64,000 nucleotides of DNA, taken from positions 6,262,001-6,326,000 of the forward strand of contig OU452228.1 in assembly GCA_911728455.2 (NCBI GenBank). The letters run 5' to 3'. This DNA is from Marthasterias glacialis (lineage: Eukaryota > Echinodermata > Asteroidea > Forcipulatida > Asteriidae). Positions 35,930 to 47,277 of the stretch are shown here, one piece after another. Each line of letters starts with the position of its first letter. Position 1 is the stretch's first letter. The notes under the pieces were generated by a model. That model ran no database searches and was not told the origin of the DNA. It was given only the letters and a program-made list of their open reading frames with translations. A program made the translations under genes and the position numbers.

Positions 35930-36190
35930 TGCTAAAACTGCTTTAATACTTTATTGCAAATGGCATCTATATTTGGTTGAAATTGCTTGAAACTTTGCTA
36001 CAAACTGCATCTGTATTTGGTTGAAACTGCTTTGAGCTTTGCTACAAGTTGCATTTTTTTGGTTGTACATGCTTTAAACCTTGCTGCAAATTGCATTTAT
36101 GTTGGTTGTACATGCTTTAAACTTTGCTGCAAATTGCATTTATTTTGGTGTACATGCTTTAAACTTTGCTGCAAATTGAATTTATTTAGT
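35930..36190. repeat. Degenerate minisatellite (~38-bp unit), block 1
   Basis: Units of the form ggttgaaattgctttaaact followed by ttgctgcaaattgcattta repeat with many substitutions. The same unit continues at 36410-36768 and 37562-38160, so one older array was split by insertions. Confidence 0.8.
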
Positions 36191-36410
36191 TTTGTCCATG
36201 TTCGCCCTCCATACCCAAGCTTACCATCATTGGAAAGAGAAAGATCGGTTCTTTCTAACGATGGTAAAATAGAATAAGGTTGCTATTGTGCAATCCCTTC
36301 AAATTGGAGTGGAAAGATCCGAATTGCCAAACAACTATGAAGTGCCATGAGATTGTATTCAAAAAAGTGCTTGAGTTTACAGATCTCACTTAGGAAACAA
36401 AGATCAAGAA
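36190..36410 (+). mobile_element. Interspersed repeat R1, copy 1
   Basis: The segment starting near gttcgccctccatacc and ending near gccatgagattgt recurs at 58885-59080 and 62145-62335. Common words are aagcttaccatca, ggaaag, aaggttgctatt, gcaatcccttca, ttggagtggaaagatccga and aactgccaaac. Here it interrupts the minisatellite. It has no coding capacity and its class is unknown. Confidence 0.7.
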
Positions 36411-36768
36411 CTTGGACATTTATTTTTGGTTGTACATGCTTAAGACTTTGCTGCAAATTGAATTTATTTTGGTTGTACATGCTTTAAACCTTGCTGCAAT
36501 TTGAATTTATTTTGGTTGTACATGCTTTAAACCTTGCTGCAATTTGCATTTATTTTGGTCGTACATGCTTTAAACTTTGCTACAAATTGCATTTAAGTTT
36601 CGTAATTTTATTTGAAATTGCTCTAAACTTTGCCTAATTGCAATTTGTTTTGTTGAGAATACTTTAAACATTGCCACAAATTGTAATTGTATTTGTCAAA
36701 TTACTTTGAAATTTGCTACACATTGCATTTATATTGGTGGAAAATTTCTTTAAACTTGACAGCAAATA
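36410..36768. repeat. Degenerate minisatellite, block 2
   Basis: This continues the ~38-bp unit with the variant ggttgtacatgctttaaacc followed by ttgctgcaatttg. Confidence 0.75.
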
Positions 36769-37559
36769 GACCGATTGCGCGACAATGTTTACATGCGGTC
36801 ACATGACCCCCTATCGGGTATGACATCATACAGCTGGTGAAAAAATACGTGTGAAGAGATAGGGCGTGACACAGAGTGAGTTTGAAAACAGTCGATTATA
36901 CTTTCATTAAGCGATGAATTAGTTAATCAGCCCCTTTATATAAAATAGTATGGTATGGGATTAATTCAAATCACATCTCTGTTTCATAATTTAACAGAAT
37001 TCTTCTGAAAAGAGGTTTTTTAAGCCATGCACTACCGGCGTCGGACGACTAGTATGTAGCCACTCGTCTGTTATTTTGTTTGTAATGTAGGCCTAAATCA
37101 CTGTTAAAAAAGGATAAACAGCGTTGGAAAAGTGAGAATTAATACCTAGCCTTGCAGAATTTCAAATAGGCAAAGGAATCACACAGTTTTGGAAAGCAAT
37201 TTCTTTGGAGGATTTCAGCTTCAAAACTTTGAAATTTTTGTGTTGAAAAGTGTGTGGTGATCGCGGTCGTCTAGCCTAACGTTCCGTCGTGCGCTGTACA
37301 CATCGTGCACATTTATACGGTACTTTTACATTTTCAAGACTTGCTGGAACTGTCCTTACTGGCTTTATTCAGCCACTTGAAGGTCTTTCGTACAAACTCT
37401 GGAATATGTTTCACAAATTTCGAGCAAAAAAAGCCCCGATCGAACTAACTAAATGCATTAATCATCGTGTACCATACCACCCTTTCCTATGGAGGATTAC
37501 GTGTGTGTTTACATTTTTAACCCAACAGGGGTCACGTGACGTAGGTCGCGCAATCGGTC
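36769..37559. mobile_element. TIR DNA element, 791 bp, copy 1
   Basis: It starts gaccgattgcgcgac and ends gtcgcgcaatcggtc, with TA on both sides (36767-36768 and 37560-37561), as for TA-targeting DNA transposons. Inside, FSRLAGTVLTGF and WNMFHKFRAKKAPIEL can be read on the plus strand. The copy at 51578-52357 carries the same stretch on the minus strand. This may be the remnant of an internal protein, but it matches no transposase motif I know. Confidence 0.75.
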
Positions 37560-37561
37560 TA

Positions 37562-38160
37562 TCGCATTGATATTAGTTGAAACTGCTTCGAACTTTGCTA
37601 AAAATCTTCTTTTTTGGGGGGTTGAAACTGCTTTGAATTTTGCTACAAGTTGCAATTGTATTGGTTAAAACTGCTTTGGACTTTGATACAAATTGCATTT
37701 AATTTTAGTTGAAATTGCTTTAAACTTTGATACAAATTGCATTCATATTTGGCTGAAATTGCTTTAAACTTTGCAATCGGTTGAAACTGATATTTCAAAG
37801 ATTTACGCAAATCACATCTATGTTTAGCCAAAATTGCGTAAATCTTTGCTGCAAAATGCATCTATTTTTGGCTGAAATTGCTTCAAACCTTGCTACGAAT
37901 TGCATTTTTATTGGTTGAAATTGCTGGGCACTTTGCTATCTATGTTATCTATGTTTGGCTTAAATTGCTTAAAACCTTGCTACAAAGTACATTTTGGGTT
38001 TTGTTGAAACTGCTGAACTTTGCTACAATTTGCATTCTTGGTTAAACTTTGCTGCAAATCTCATCAATGTTTGGTTGAAATTGCTTTGCACTTTACTGCA
38101 AATTTCATCTTATTTTGGTTGAAATTGCTTGAAATTTTGCTGCTAATTGCATTTATATCA
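37562..38160. repeat. Degenerate minisatellite, block 3
   Basis: Units ggttgaaattgctttaaact then ttgctacaaattgcattta continue after the TIR element with the same period. Confidence 0.78.
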
Positions 38161-38264
38161 TTATAATAAAAATTTTCTGGCTTGAAATATTTATACTTAG
38201 GGCAGATTTGATAAAAAAAAATTGTACGCTTTATTTTAAATCCTTTATACTTTTTATTTTACAG

Positions 38265-38470
38265 TTGATAATGAACAACGCTGATTGACAACTGTGCTAT
38301 GATTTTGCATCTTTACAACACCCAATCTGAGAACATAGAGGAACTGGCTGTAGATGAAATGTACAACACTCTATGAAATTTGCCGCCAACAAAGCGTAAA
38401 GATTTCATAAAAATGTAACATTTCCTTATGTTTTACCTGTAAAATTTCAATAAAAATTTTTCTAGAAAAG
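38265..38470 (+). other. Putative terminal exon with polyadenylation signal
   Basis: The acceptor tttttattttacag ends at 38264. The block that follows is unlike the minisatellites on either side and ends with AATAAA at 38449-38454 and a T-rich stretch. A 3'-terminal exon is the simplest reading. Confidence 0.45.
38449..38454 (+). terminator. AATAAA polyadenylation signal
   Basis: A canonical hexamer sits near the end of the putative terminal exon, about 185 bp after its acceptor. Confidence 0.45.
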
Positions 38471-39300
38471 TTTGAGTGAACTTTTGTTAGAAATTGCGTC
38501 CAACTTTGCTAGAAACTGTGTCAAACTATGCTAGAAATTGCATCAGACTTTGCTAGAAATGCATCAAACTTTGATCAAAATGCAATCAACTTTGCTAGAA
38601 ATTATGTCAAACTTCGCTAAAAATGCAATAAACTTTCTTGGTAGAAATTGCGTCCAAGTTTGCTGGCAATTGCATCAAATTTGGTTGAAATTACATGAAA
38701 CAAAGTTTGCTAGAAATTGCATCGAACTTTGCTAGAAGATGCGTTTTGCTACAAATTGCGTCAAACTTTGCAAGCAATTGCATCAAATTAATTTGTCAAA
38801 ATTGCATGAAACAAACTTTGCTAGAAATTGTGTCAAACTTTGCTAGAAAATGCGTCCAACATTGCTAGAAATTGCGTCAAACTTTGCTAGCAATTGTATA
38901 AAATTTGGTTGAAATTGCATGAAACAAACTTTGCTAGATATTGCGTCAAACTTTGGTCGAAATTGCATCAAACTTTGCTAGCAATTGCGCTGCACTTTGC
39001 TAGAAATTGTCAATTTTGGTTCAAATCTCATGAAACAACCTTTGCTAGAAATTGTCGAACTTTGCTAAAACTTTTCCTTAAACTTGTGCACAAAAATAAC
39101 CTTAACTTTTGCATAACATTTTCGTAAGTAATTTTCTTTAAATTTTTCCAGAAAATTTTCTTCAACTTTTTGTATAAAATTTTCCTTAAATTTTCAATTT
39201 TCATGTCTAAAATTTGCTGCAAATTCTGTTACAAATTTTTTCCTAAAATTTTGTAACAGAATTTTTCCTTCAACTTTGTTACAGACTTTACTTCAATACA
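38471..39300. repeat. Minisatellite variant with gctagaaattgcgtcaaact units
   Basis: Short units (about 22-28 bp) of gctagaaattgcgtcaaact and relatives run to ~39060. They then grade into aaacttttgcataaaatttt-type units to ~39300. The shared core (aaactttgct, attgc) points to common origin with the 35.9-38.2 kb array. Confidence 0.75.
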
Positions 39301-41040
39301 CTTGTTGCAACTGTTTGCCTATCTCAAAGAGTATTATTCAATGAGTCAAAATAAAATAATAAAAAAATAAGATATGTTCTAGGAACCTTTTGTACATGTT
39401 CTTTGTAGCTTATTTAATTCAAGTTGATATTGGTAATTGTTAATATCTTTATTGAAACAGAGTTTGAAGTAATAGACGACGTGATGACGCAGCATGCAGT
39501 AGTTCTTTATGGTGCTGTTTATTTTTCTGTCTGTCGAAACTGCAGTTTAAGATATTTAATTTATATTGAATTTGAAATAATTTATTTTCTCTTAATGATT
39601 AGAAAGCAGTTACAGTAACGACACGTTTTGTTTGATTTATTCACCATAAATTACATTAAGCTTTATAAAAAGACTCTTTAAAAAAAACCATTTGACCATA
39701 TCTTCTAAACTGCCATAAAATAACTACAATTTGAGATGTTGTTACTTGCTCAATCAAAACTAGCCCAATGAGTTTCCATGTTTGTACATCATTATACTCA
39801 AAGTCAATATTATGAAGTCTTAGAATTATTGGCTGATGTCACATTTTTGTTTAAAGTAGTCGGATATGAAGCCGAGACAATGTATGAATCTTAAGTTCAT
39901 CAAACTATCAAATGAGCTTTAGCCTTTAATTCATTGAGCTTAAAGCACATCAATTTGCTTTGCACAGGCAAATACTTCTTCGAACAAAAAGGTTACCGGT
40001 ACCAGCAAAAATATCAAAAGGGTCCATATATGTATTGTTTTATGCAGACAATTTTTCTCAGCAATATTTTGTACTCTTAGCAGCTCATTGGAATGTGGCT
40101 CAAGTAGGACTATTATTTTGTGTTATTGATCACCCTTTACTGTATGGTTTGATTTTTCATTCAGTCAGTTGAAAGAGAGGGTGCAACATTGATGACAAAA
40201 TTATTACAAATATGAATCTGTTTACTGTATAAAAACTGTTGATTTGACTCAAGCACATATAAATGGGAATAATCATAATTCTATCTCATCCAAGCACAGT
40301 TTCCTTATGGCCCCACAAACGCTCTATAATTTAAACAAAATTTTAAAGAATTGTCATCATTTTTTTCCAGCACATTTTGGGAAAGTTTGGGAAAACATCA
40401 CTAAAAACATTTAATAATGTTACATGAGATAACAAGTTTCAATAAATATCGGAATGATGTTATAGTACTCTGGCTTTAATGTTGCCTATAAAAAAGCGAT
40501 AATACTTTGTTTTTGTTTTTTTCCCGGGGGGGCTCATTCAGTTCCTATAAGCTAACATGTGACCTAATTAATTCACCGTGAAAGACCTTCTGGTATGCTA
40601 ATTAGTTAAACATTTGCATAACAAAATAAAAAAAACACACACAAGATTTTAGATGCGCATGCAACAAAATGTGCTGTCTGCTTGGGCCGGAACCAGTTTG
40701 AACCAACGGCAAGCCGTGCTGATGTGGAAGGAAGGAGATCCTGTCCGGGCATACGGCGAATTGACCTTTATCATGGTGCGGCCATCTTGATTTTCTCCCA
40801 TTCAAACCAATGTAACCAAACCGAGGCTGGAAGGGTAAATAGTCTGGTTCCTTTTTGTACAATGAAAATTAGCATCTATTACTGTTATTGGATACAGGAA
40901 ACATGACCAAGATGGTGGCAGCATGACAAAGGTCTGTTGTGTACTAACTCCTTCTGATAGCGCCCTCTTTTGAATAAACTCCTCCAGCCCACGTTAATTT
41001 ACCGTATGAGATATGACACCGGGACGTTCGAATAGGCCGG
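39301..41040. other. Interval with no recognised gene
   Basis: AT-rich DNA without a recognised family. At ~40770 and ~40905 there are short atcttgattt and accaagatggtggc motifs of the kind found near promoters, but nothing firm. Confidence 0.5.
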
Positions 41041-41080
41041 CTTTACGCACGTATGTGGGAATAATCAGCTGATTATCAAA

Positions 41081-41197
41081 ATGGCGAACTCACTGGAAAT
41101 CCCTTTCGTTTTGACGATTTATAGCCAAGTTTACGAGACATGGACGAACAAAAAATTTCCCATCGGTCGTGAAGAACAACCATAAACCCCCGTGGAG
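41081..41197 (+). other. Candidate first exon with ATG and splice donor
   Basis: An ATG in good context (aaaatggcg) at 41081 opens a 34-codon frame (MANSLEIPFVLTIYSQV at its start) that stops 14 bp before a strong donor gag|gtaagttg at 41198. The stop before the donor argues against a coding first exon; it may be an upstream ORF or a non-coding exon. Confidence 0.3.
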
Positions 41198-41518
41198 GTA
41201 AGTTGATACTTTTTAGTTTCGGGGGAAATCGAAAAATGTTGACATTTGTGAGTGGGAAGCTGTACTGCAAACCAAAGATGCCGACTGCTAACGTGTTACA
41301 TACTCTCAAGGATTTATCTTTATTAAGGCGACACTTTCCACTTTGAGCTACATTTTTTTTTCGGGGGCAGGCGTGTGGGGAGTTAGTAAATAACCATAAT
41401 TTGTGTGTTTACATGGTTTCTTAACAGTTGTTGTTGATATGAATTTGTGGAACGAAAAACTAAACACAATGGCCTAGTTCGCGCAACTTTCGTTCAGTAT
41501 TTGAAAGCCTTGCCCAAC

Positions 41519-41589
41519 CAGTGTGGCTGACGGATTTTGACATACCTGCTGATCCTCAGCAGGTACTTCAAAATCCATCAGCCACACTG
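41519..41589. other. 71-bp near-perfect hairpin (miRNA-precursor-like or MITE core)
   Basis: cagtgtggctga ... tacctgctga pairs with tcagcaggta ... cagccacactg. About 31 of 34 positions pair around a 3-base loop. It is unique in the window. The size suits a small hairpin RNA, but a small foldback element is equally possible. Confidence 0.55.
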
Positions 41590-41619
41590 TGAAAGTGAAA
41601 GCCATATGTTTAACGGGGC

Positions 41620-42270
41620 CCATTCGATAGTCCAAAGGTTTGTTAGTCCGATGGTTTGTTAGTCCAAGGTTCAATAGTCTGAAGTTTCGATGGTCCGAAG
41701 GTTCGATAGTCAGAAGAGGTTCATTAGTACAACACTGAAATAAGGTTCAATAGTCTGAAGTTTCGATAGTCGCAATATGAGAAAGATTTGATAGTCCGAA
41801 CCGACAACAGGGTTCGATAGACCGAATCAACAACAAGGTTCGATAGTCCAAATCAACAACAAGGCTCGATAGTCCGAATCAACAACAAGGCTTGATAGTC
41901 TAAATCAACAACAGACTATCAAACCTCATTGTTGATGGAACTATAGAACCACATTGTTGATTCAGACTATCGAACGTCATTGTTGATTCAGACTATCGAA
42001 CCTTATTGCCTTATAGGACTACCGGTATTGAACATTGGGTGATCGGAACATTGTCTGCTTTTGAAATACTGAATATCCAGATTATTGAACTTTGTCATTC
42101 TTTTCGAAAATATTGCACCTTCGGACTAGTTAACCTGATTCTTAATTCGGACTATCGAACTTTCGGACAAGTGAACCTTCGGATAATCCCATCAAATGCT
42201 TGTTATAACAACCTTATTTCATTTTCGGACAAATGAACCCTTGTGTGTTTGGACTATCGAAACCTTCAGA
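41620..42270. mobile_element. Foldback element built of inverted ~25-bp minisatellite units
   Basis: The left half consists of units of ggttcgatagtccgaatc plus aacaacaa. The right half consists of the reverse complement (tgttgattcagactatcgaa plus ccttat). The switch is at ~41905-41940, where an aatcaacaacagactatcaa stretch joins the halves. The outermost parts also mirror each other (cgatagtcc at 41625, ggactatcga at 42251). There is no coding capacity. Confidence 0.8.
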
Positions 42271-43534
42271 ATATAGAGGGGCAACCTTTTTATCCCTTTA
42301 TTTACAAAATACAAACTTCCGCACCTTTTGCGAGACTATATAAAGTAGTTTCAGGCTATTTGAGACTTTTATAGGCTTTTAATATTAAAATTTAAGCATG
42401 TTGACATTTAGCCACTTCCATCTTTGTAAGGTACCCTGTCATTAATAGCAGTAATGAATACAAATTCAAATGTTGTCCTACCTTTCTCACTTTGGCAACA
42501 AATAAGAGGATCATACTTTGGGGAATTATGGGGGTTTATTGAAATCAAATTATTGTTACTCTCATTACCCTCCCTCTATAAGGTGGATACATGATTTCTG
42601 GCTGCATTTTGTTGTTTACTTAGCCAGTTTTGTGTCAACTTGATGGTGATTTTAATTTTAGCAAACCATGCACTTTGATTGGCAAACAACAGTTTTTAGG
42701 GAGCATTATTTGGTTGTGCAATTTGAAACATAATACTTTTATTACCACATAAGTGCATTAAAGACAAGGTTGTGTGGGTTGATAATGCTAAGGCCAAAAC
42801 AAATGTTCTGTTTCTGGTTACATGCTATTTCAAAATAGGGTCGGTAGGTCAGGAATTTTTTTATTTTTTTTTTACAGTTTTTTAATAGTTTGGTAATATT
42901 AATTTAAAATACAATACAATGTAATAGATTAATGCCTTATTTCTTTATTTAACCCCCTACACTAAAGTAACGTACTGTGCAATTCCTGTTCAGGCCGCCA
43001 CTAAGTAAAAGAGTAAGTTTGGGGAAAAAACACAAGGAAAATCTAGATTATTCCATTTCAGCACGAGGCGAAGCGATACAAGCCGAGTAAAATGGAAAAT
43101 CCAGATAATCAGCGACAATGCCCGAACGAAATACATTCCATATTGTTTATATAACTCACAAATAGATCCTTGTCATTTGAATTTTGTTCACAATAAACAC
43201 AAAATAGACACGGAAAATTGTTCACCCACACTCTGAAATTTTTTTAAAAACCTTCTGCAGAATGTGGACGATTCCACATAGACAGCAGCCTTGTCTGCCG
43301 TTACACAGACTGTTGTGATCAGTGTAATGATGAGTAACCATCAGTGGCATAACCTGACATTTTCATTTTTGGATCATAGTGAAGGATCATGACATCACCT
43401 GGCAAGCATCGTACCTCATCTCTTCTGAGCTGTCTGTGAAACAGGATAACTACATATACTTGACCAACACTATACAAGATAACAGCCTGGGGTAAGTTGA
43501 AATCTCTTCTATTATCCTCAAAAATCATGCATGA
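42271..43534. other. Interval with no recognised gene
   Basis: No repeat or coding family is recognised. A plus-strand donor-like ggg|gtaagttg occurs at ~43492 without a convincing exon. Confidence 0.5.
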
Positions 43535-43790
43535 CCAGAGCTCGATTTAGACACTAGCCCGGCGTACAAACACTATTCAAGAGTGCCGTGGGCTAGTCAA
43601 ACTTGCTTCTGGGTAGCCCGGCCGGGCTAGTAAAAACTGAGTCGGATGACTCCTCTTTCTAAATGTACCCTGTTAGTTTTCTATGAGGTGTAAATGGTCA
43701 GGCTAGTAAAATTTGTGAGGGCTAGTCAAAAGTGTATCTGACTAGTGCGGTGGTCTAGTCAGGACAAAAAGTTAGCGCAAGCCCTGATGA
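43535..43790. mobile_element. Short TIR/MITE-like element with CAGRGCT ends
   Basis: The left end cagagctcgatttaga and the right end gttagcgcaagccctg are imperfect reverse complements. The interior repeats gggctagtcaaa/ggctagtaaa words in both orientations. No coding capacity. Confidence 0.45.
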
Positions 43791-43986
43791 CATTTAGCTG
43801 TTTGTTGCAAAAACACTTCTTTTTAAAATACTGCAATTTTAGTGCCATTTGCAGGAACTTGTTTTCGGTATTAAAACCTTTCTTACTGTCTGACCAGTCG
43901 ATATCATTCCCTGTGGTTTTGAATGAAAGATAAACTATGCGACACTCCATGTATGATATGTTGTGAATGACACACAGTACACATAA

Positions 43987-44180
43987 GGGTGGTGGGGTTG
44001 GCGTAGTGTTGTCTTTCCCGCCTTCCACCTCTAGGAACCCAGTTTGAATCCTGCCCAGGATACTGTGTAGATTAGGTTTCAGTCCCTACCTGATTGTGTG
44101 GCTTTTCTCTGGAATAATTTCTCTGTGGTTTTCCTCCCACATCTAAAACTGCAACTATGTACCTTATCTTCTCTCCATGG
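43987..44180 (+). mobile_element. tRNA-derived SINE
   Basis: An A-box-like tggcgtagtgt at 43999 and a B-box-like agtttgaatcc at 44041 are spaced as in a tRNA. A body with gtgtggcttttctctgg and ggttttcctcccacatc, typical of tRNA-derived SINEs, follows. Confidence 0.7.
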
Positions 44181-44361
44181 AGTTTTTGGCTAGTATAGTA
44201 ATTAAGTTCGCTTTCATGTGGAAACAGTCCAGCTGTTTTTGGCCATTCAAATACATACCCACGTAACGCGAACATTTTGTTTGCGTGACCTTGTCTGAGG
44301 TAAACTTCCTGAGGTAATTTTTTGATATTTGGAAATGCGAATAAAATCAACCACAAGGTAC

Positions 44362-44530
44362 CGTACGTTACTTTTTTGCGGGATTAAATAGAAGTTTTAT
44401 AAGTCTTCATATTTGTATGTGCGTGAAATTTTTGTATGGCCTTCTACGTTTGGTCAAAACTGGAAGTGTCTGGTAATTCAAAAGTTGTAAACTTTATAAA
44501 ATTGCTTTAACGATGTTAGTGTCTTTGAGA
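44362..44530 (+). repeat. Dispersed repeat related to 46606-46780
   Basis: ccgtacgttac, gggattaaatag, taagtcttcat and ggaagtg ... gtaattcaaaagttgtaaa parallel ccgtaggttac, gggattggatag, taggtcttcat and ggaagtg ... gtaattcaaaagtggtaaa at 46606-46760. Class unknown. Confidence 0.6.
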
Positions 44531-45559
44531 AAGTGAAACCATTGACGGATAAAAATACAAAAAAGCCCTCTTTACAAACAGTTCAGTTTTGAAGGTATCA
44601 GTTTTTGAGGTATACATAATGAAGTTGTAGATTGATGACATCATCGTGTGGCACCTGATGGCACTAAAATGCTCTTTTAGAAGTGGTGTATTTACCGAAT
44701 TACAAGTCTGATAGTTTTACCTTGGGATGTTAGAAACAGACGTGTTCTTGTGAACTGGAAGTGTCACATTACATCACCCTAAAGGTGCAGTTTTACACAA
44801 CAGGAAGATTGGACACTGTCTTAAAAAAGTAAAATGCTGAAAGCAGAGCGCCCTCTGTTGCTTTGAATTTAAAGACTTACGTAATTGTAAAAATAAGTTA
44901 TTACCACTTAAAAATTTGAACACAAATGCTACAAAGTGACGTCACAAAGTTTTTGAAAATTTCAACAGTTACCGGAACGTGTTGGAAAAGCCATGTATTC
45001 TGTTTCCAACAGATACAGCTCTAGTTATTAGCTATTTCACAGCAAAGCGCAGCGAAACAGCTCTTGTTTTTGTTGAAGCTTTTTTTTTCTTTCTTTTTTT
45101 TGCTTAATTTTCAGTGTCCTGGAAGTGCGTTAACAAAGCACATGTTTTGTTTTACAAGCCATTTTGCATATTTTCTCAAATGCAATTTATATGAAACTTT
45201 AGGGAACTAAAGTTAATAGTGCAATGTTGTGCATAGTGCAGTGACGTCATTGTCACAAGACAGTGTATTAAAGATGCTAATTACTATTTTAAGACGGACT
45301 ATTAAGACATTGTGATTAAGTTACTTTTCTTGAATGAAAAGCCACTTGGGTCCGGACAAATTATACTCTGTGGGCTAGCTTGTAAATATTTAAGTTGGTT
45401 CGATTGGGTTAACCTAAGTTTGGTATTTTTGGTATGTGCCTTTATTTAGAAAACCCATTCAGCGGCTAACTACGCTCTTCTCGGGTACCCCTCCTTGCCC
45501 GACCCAGCCAATAGAAAGCGCTGACAGAATTGTTACCCAGTCGAACCCAAATTACTTTT

Positions 45560-46451
45560 GTTAAGTTATATGTAGGTTAACTATGCTTTTATGTATATGG
45601 AAATCTGGCACCCCTGGGGTATATATACAGTTTTTCGAATAACCCGCGTTGAGTTTTATGCATCGAGCCACCGGTGTAAGAGTGTGCCGGGGAGGGGCAG
45701 TATTGTTCACGGACAAGGCCGTCAGCGCTGAGGCTGACGACTCGGGGCTTGCTAGGCAGTATTTGCCAGGCGGTTCTTCTGTTGCTCGTTGAGGGGTAGC
45801 CGTGAGGTCCGATGGGGCAAGAGGCCCGACGGCCAGTGTAAAACTCCCGGGAATGCCAGATCATAGGGAAAGCTGGAGGAAACCTAATGCTTTGTAAGTT
45901 AAAGTTATTATTTATTATTATTTTGGGTGTAAACAGAAGTTTTTGACATTAACTATCGATGCATCATTTAATCGGAAATGATGTCTGTTCTTGCGAAGTA
46001 TTTGTTAAAATCAAATTTCATATTCATGTAGTTAATTCACTCTGCTGTTGATGGAATTACCTTGTTTGCTTACCAATTGATTTGGAATGCAATAATTACT
46101 GGTGAAAAGTGTATACTTTATAACTGGTTTAAATGTAACTTGTGAATTTAAGATTGACTGAACACAATTATTAGACCAAACCCTAATTGATGTTCTTTCA
46201 GGGATTCCTGTAACTAGTCCACGGGGTTAAATTTCTGACGGGGATGTCCGAAGACTACAGATTGTTAATTGCACAACCACGAGCGGGGACAACCAAGACA
46301 GGGCGGGGTCTTCATTGCCAGGGTCGAGATTACTTTGAGTGTATTTAAAACTGTGTTCTGTCAGTAGTGTTTATTTATTTGGAGCAATTGTTGTTATTAA
46401 AGTATTTAATCATTTTCTTTGAACTTTAATCCTGATTTTGTCGTCCGTTAC
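45560..46451 (+). promoter_or_regulatory. Possible solo LTR or promoter region with TATA box
   Basis: A strong ggtatatatacag TATA-like element at ~45618 is followed by a GC-rich region. Much later come attaaag (~46397) and a segment ending tcctgattttgtcgtccg then ttaca at ~46451, which resembles the 3' end of a retrotransposon LTR. No matching 5' end or target duplication was found, so the call is tentative. The left limit is arbitrary. Confidence 0.3.
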
Positions 46452-46605
46452 AATGTGTGTACGGGTTTCCATTGCTTAACCAGTCTGAGCGGAGCGGCGC
46501 TAGGGTTCGCTTTGCGACAGTCATGATGACGTCATTACGTGTCACGTGACGTCATCTGAATGAAAGATTTATATTTTAAATATTTGAAAATCCGTATCAA
46601 ATCAG

Positions 46606-46780
46606 CCATGAGAGACCGTAGGTTACTGTTTGTGGGATTGGATAGGGATAAATTAGGTCTTCATTTTATTCAGTGTGCGTGACCTCACGTGACATCTACT
46701 TCCGGTCGAAACCGGAAGTGCCCTCGTAATTCAAAAGTGGTAAAAGTTATGAAGTTGCTTTTTTTAAAAGTTATGAAGTT
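46606..46780 (+). repeat. Dispersed repeat related to 44362-44530
   Basis: Second member of the pair described at 44362. Here it is followed by a partial duplication of aaaagttatgaagttgct (46739 and 46766). Confidence 0.6.
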
Positions 46781-46804
46781 GCTCTTAGATATTATACTCT
46801 ATGT

Positions 46805-46990
46805 TCTGTCTCATATTATCATGGCTTGGCAGCCTGGCTTATTCTATGCCATCATACTCCTGTCTCGTATTATTGGGGCTCGGCAGCCAATCATGTTTAT
46901 TCTCTTCTTGTATTCATTCATACCGTTATACTTTTGTCTCGTATTATCATGGCTCGGCAGCCAACTTATTCATATCTTGTTACTGCATGC
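46805..46990. repeat. Three imperfect copies of a tctcgtattatcatggctcg unit
   Basis: The segment tctc(g/a)tattatcatggct followed by ggcagcc occurs at ~46809, ~46862 and ~46938 with unequal spacers. All three plus-strand frames are open here only because the unit lacks stops. Confidence 0.7.
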
Positions 46991-47277
46991 TTCGTACTTA
47001 TTGTCCCTCAGTTTTGGGTAAAAGATAATCTCAGTGCCAACATTTGAAATCGAGGTGATTGTTCTTTGAACAGTGGACGATTACTTTTGCCTACAACAAA
47101 TAAGTCAAGGGATGCTGGGAAGTGTCTAAAGGCGATGACTTGTGTGATATATTTGCCTGAGCGTGGGTCTGTAAGCAGTGGCCAGAATGGGGAAGATGGC
47201 TAGTGTGGGACTACTCCTTTTGCTTTGTTTGCCTTAAGGTGTAAGATTGTCATCGGTATAAGACTTATGGGGGGGGG

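Noticed and set aside
43319..43528. 69-codon minus-strand frame reading PGDVMILHYDPKMK
   Set aside because: It looked protein-like but no extension, splice context or known family could be found. It is left unannotated.
46689..47047. Hydrophobic frames open in all three plus-strand phases
   Set aside because: They result from three copies of a stop-free repeat, not from a membrane protein gene.
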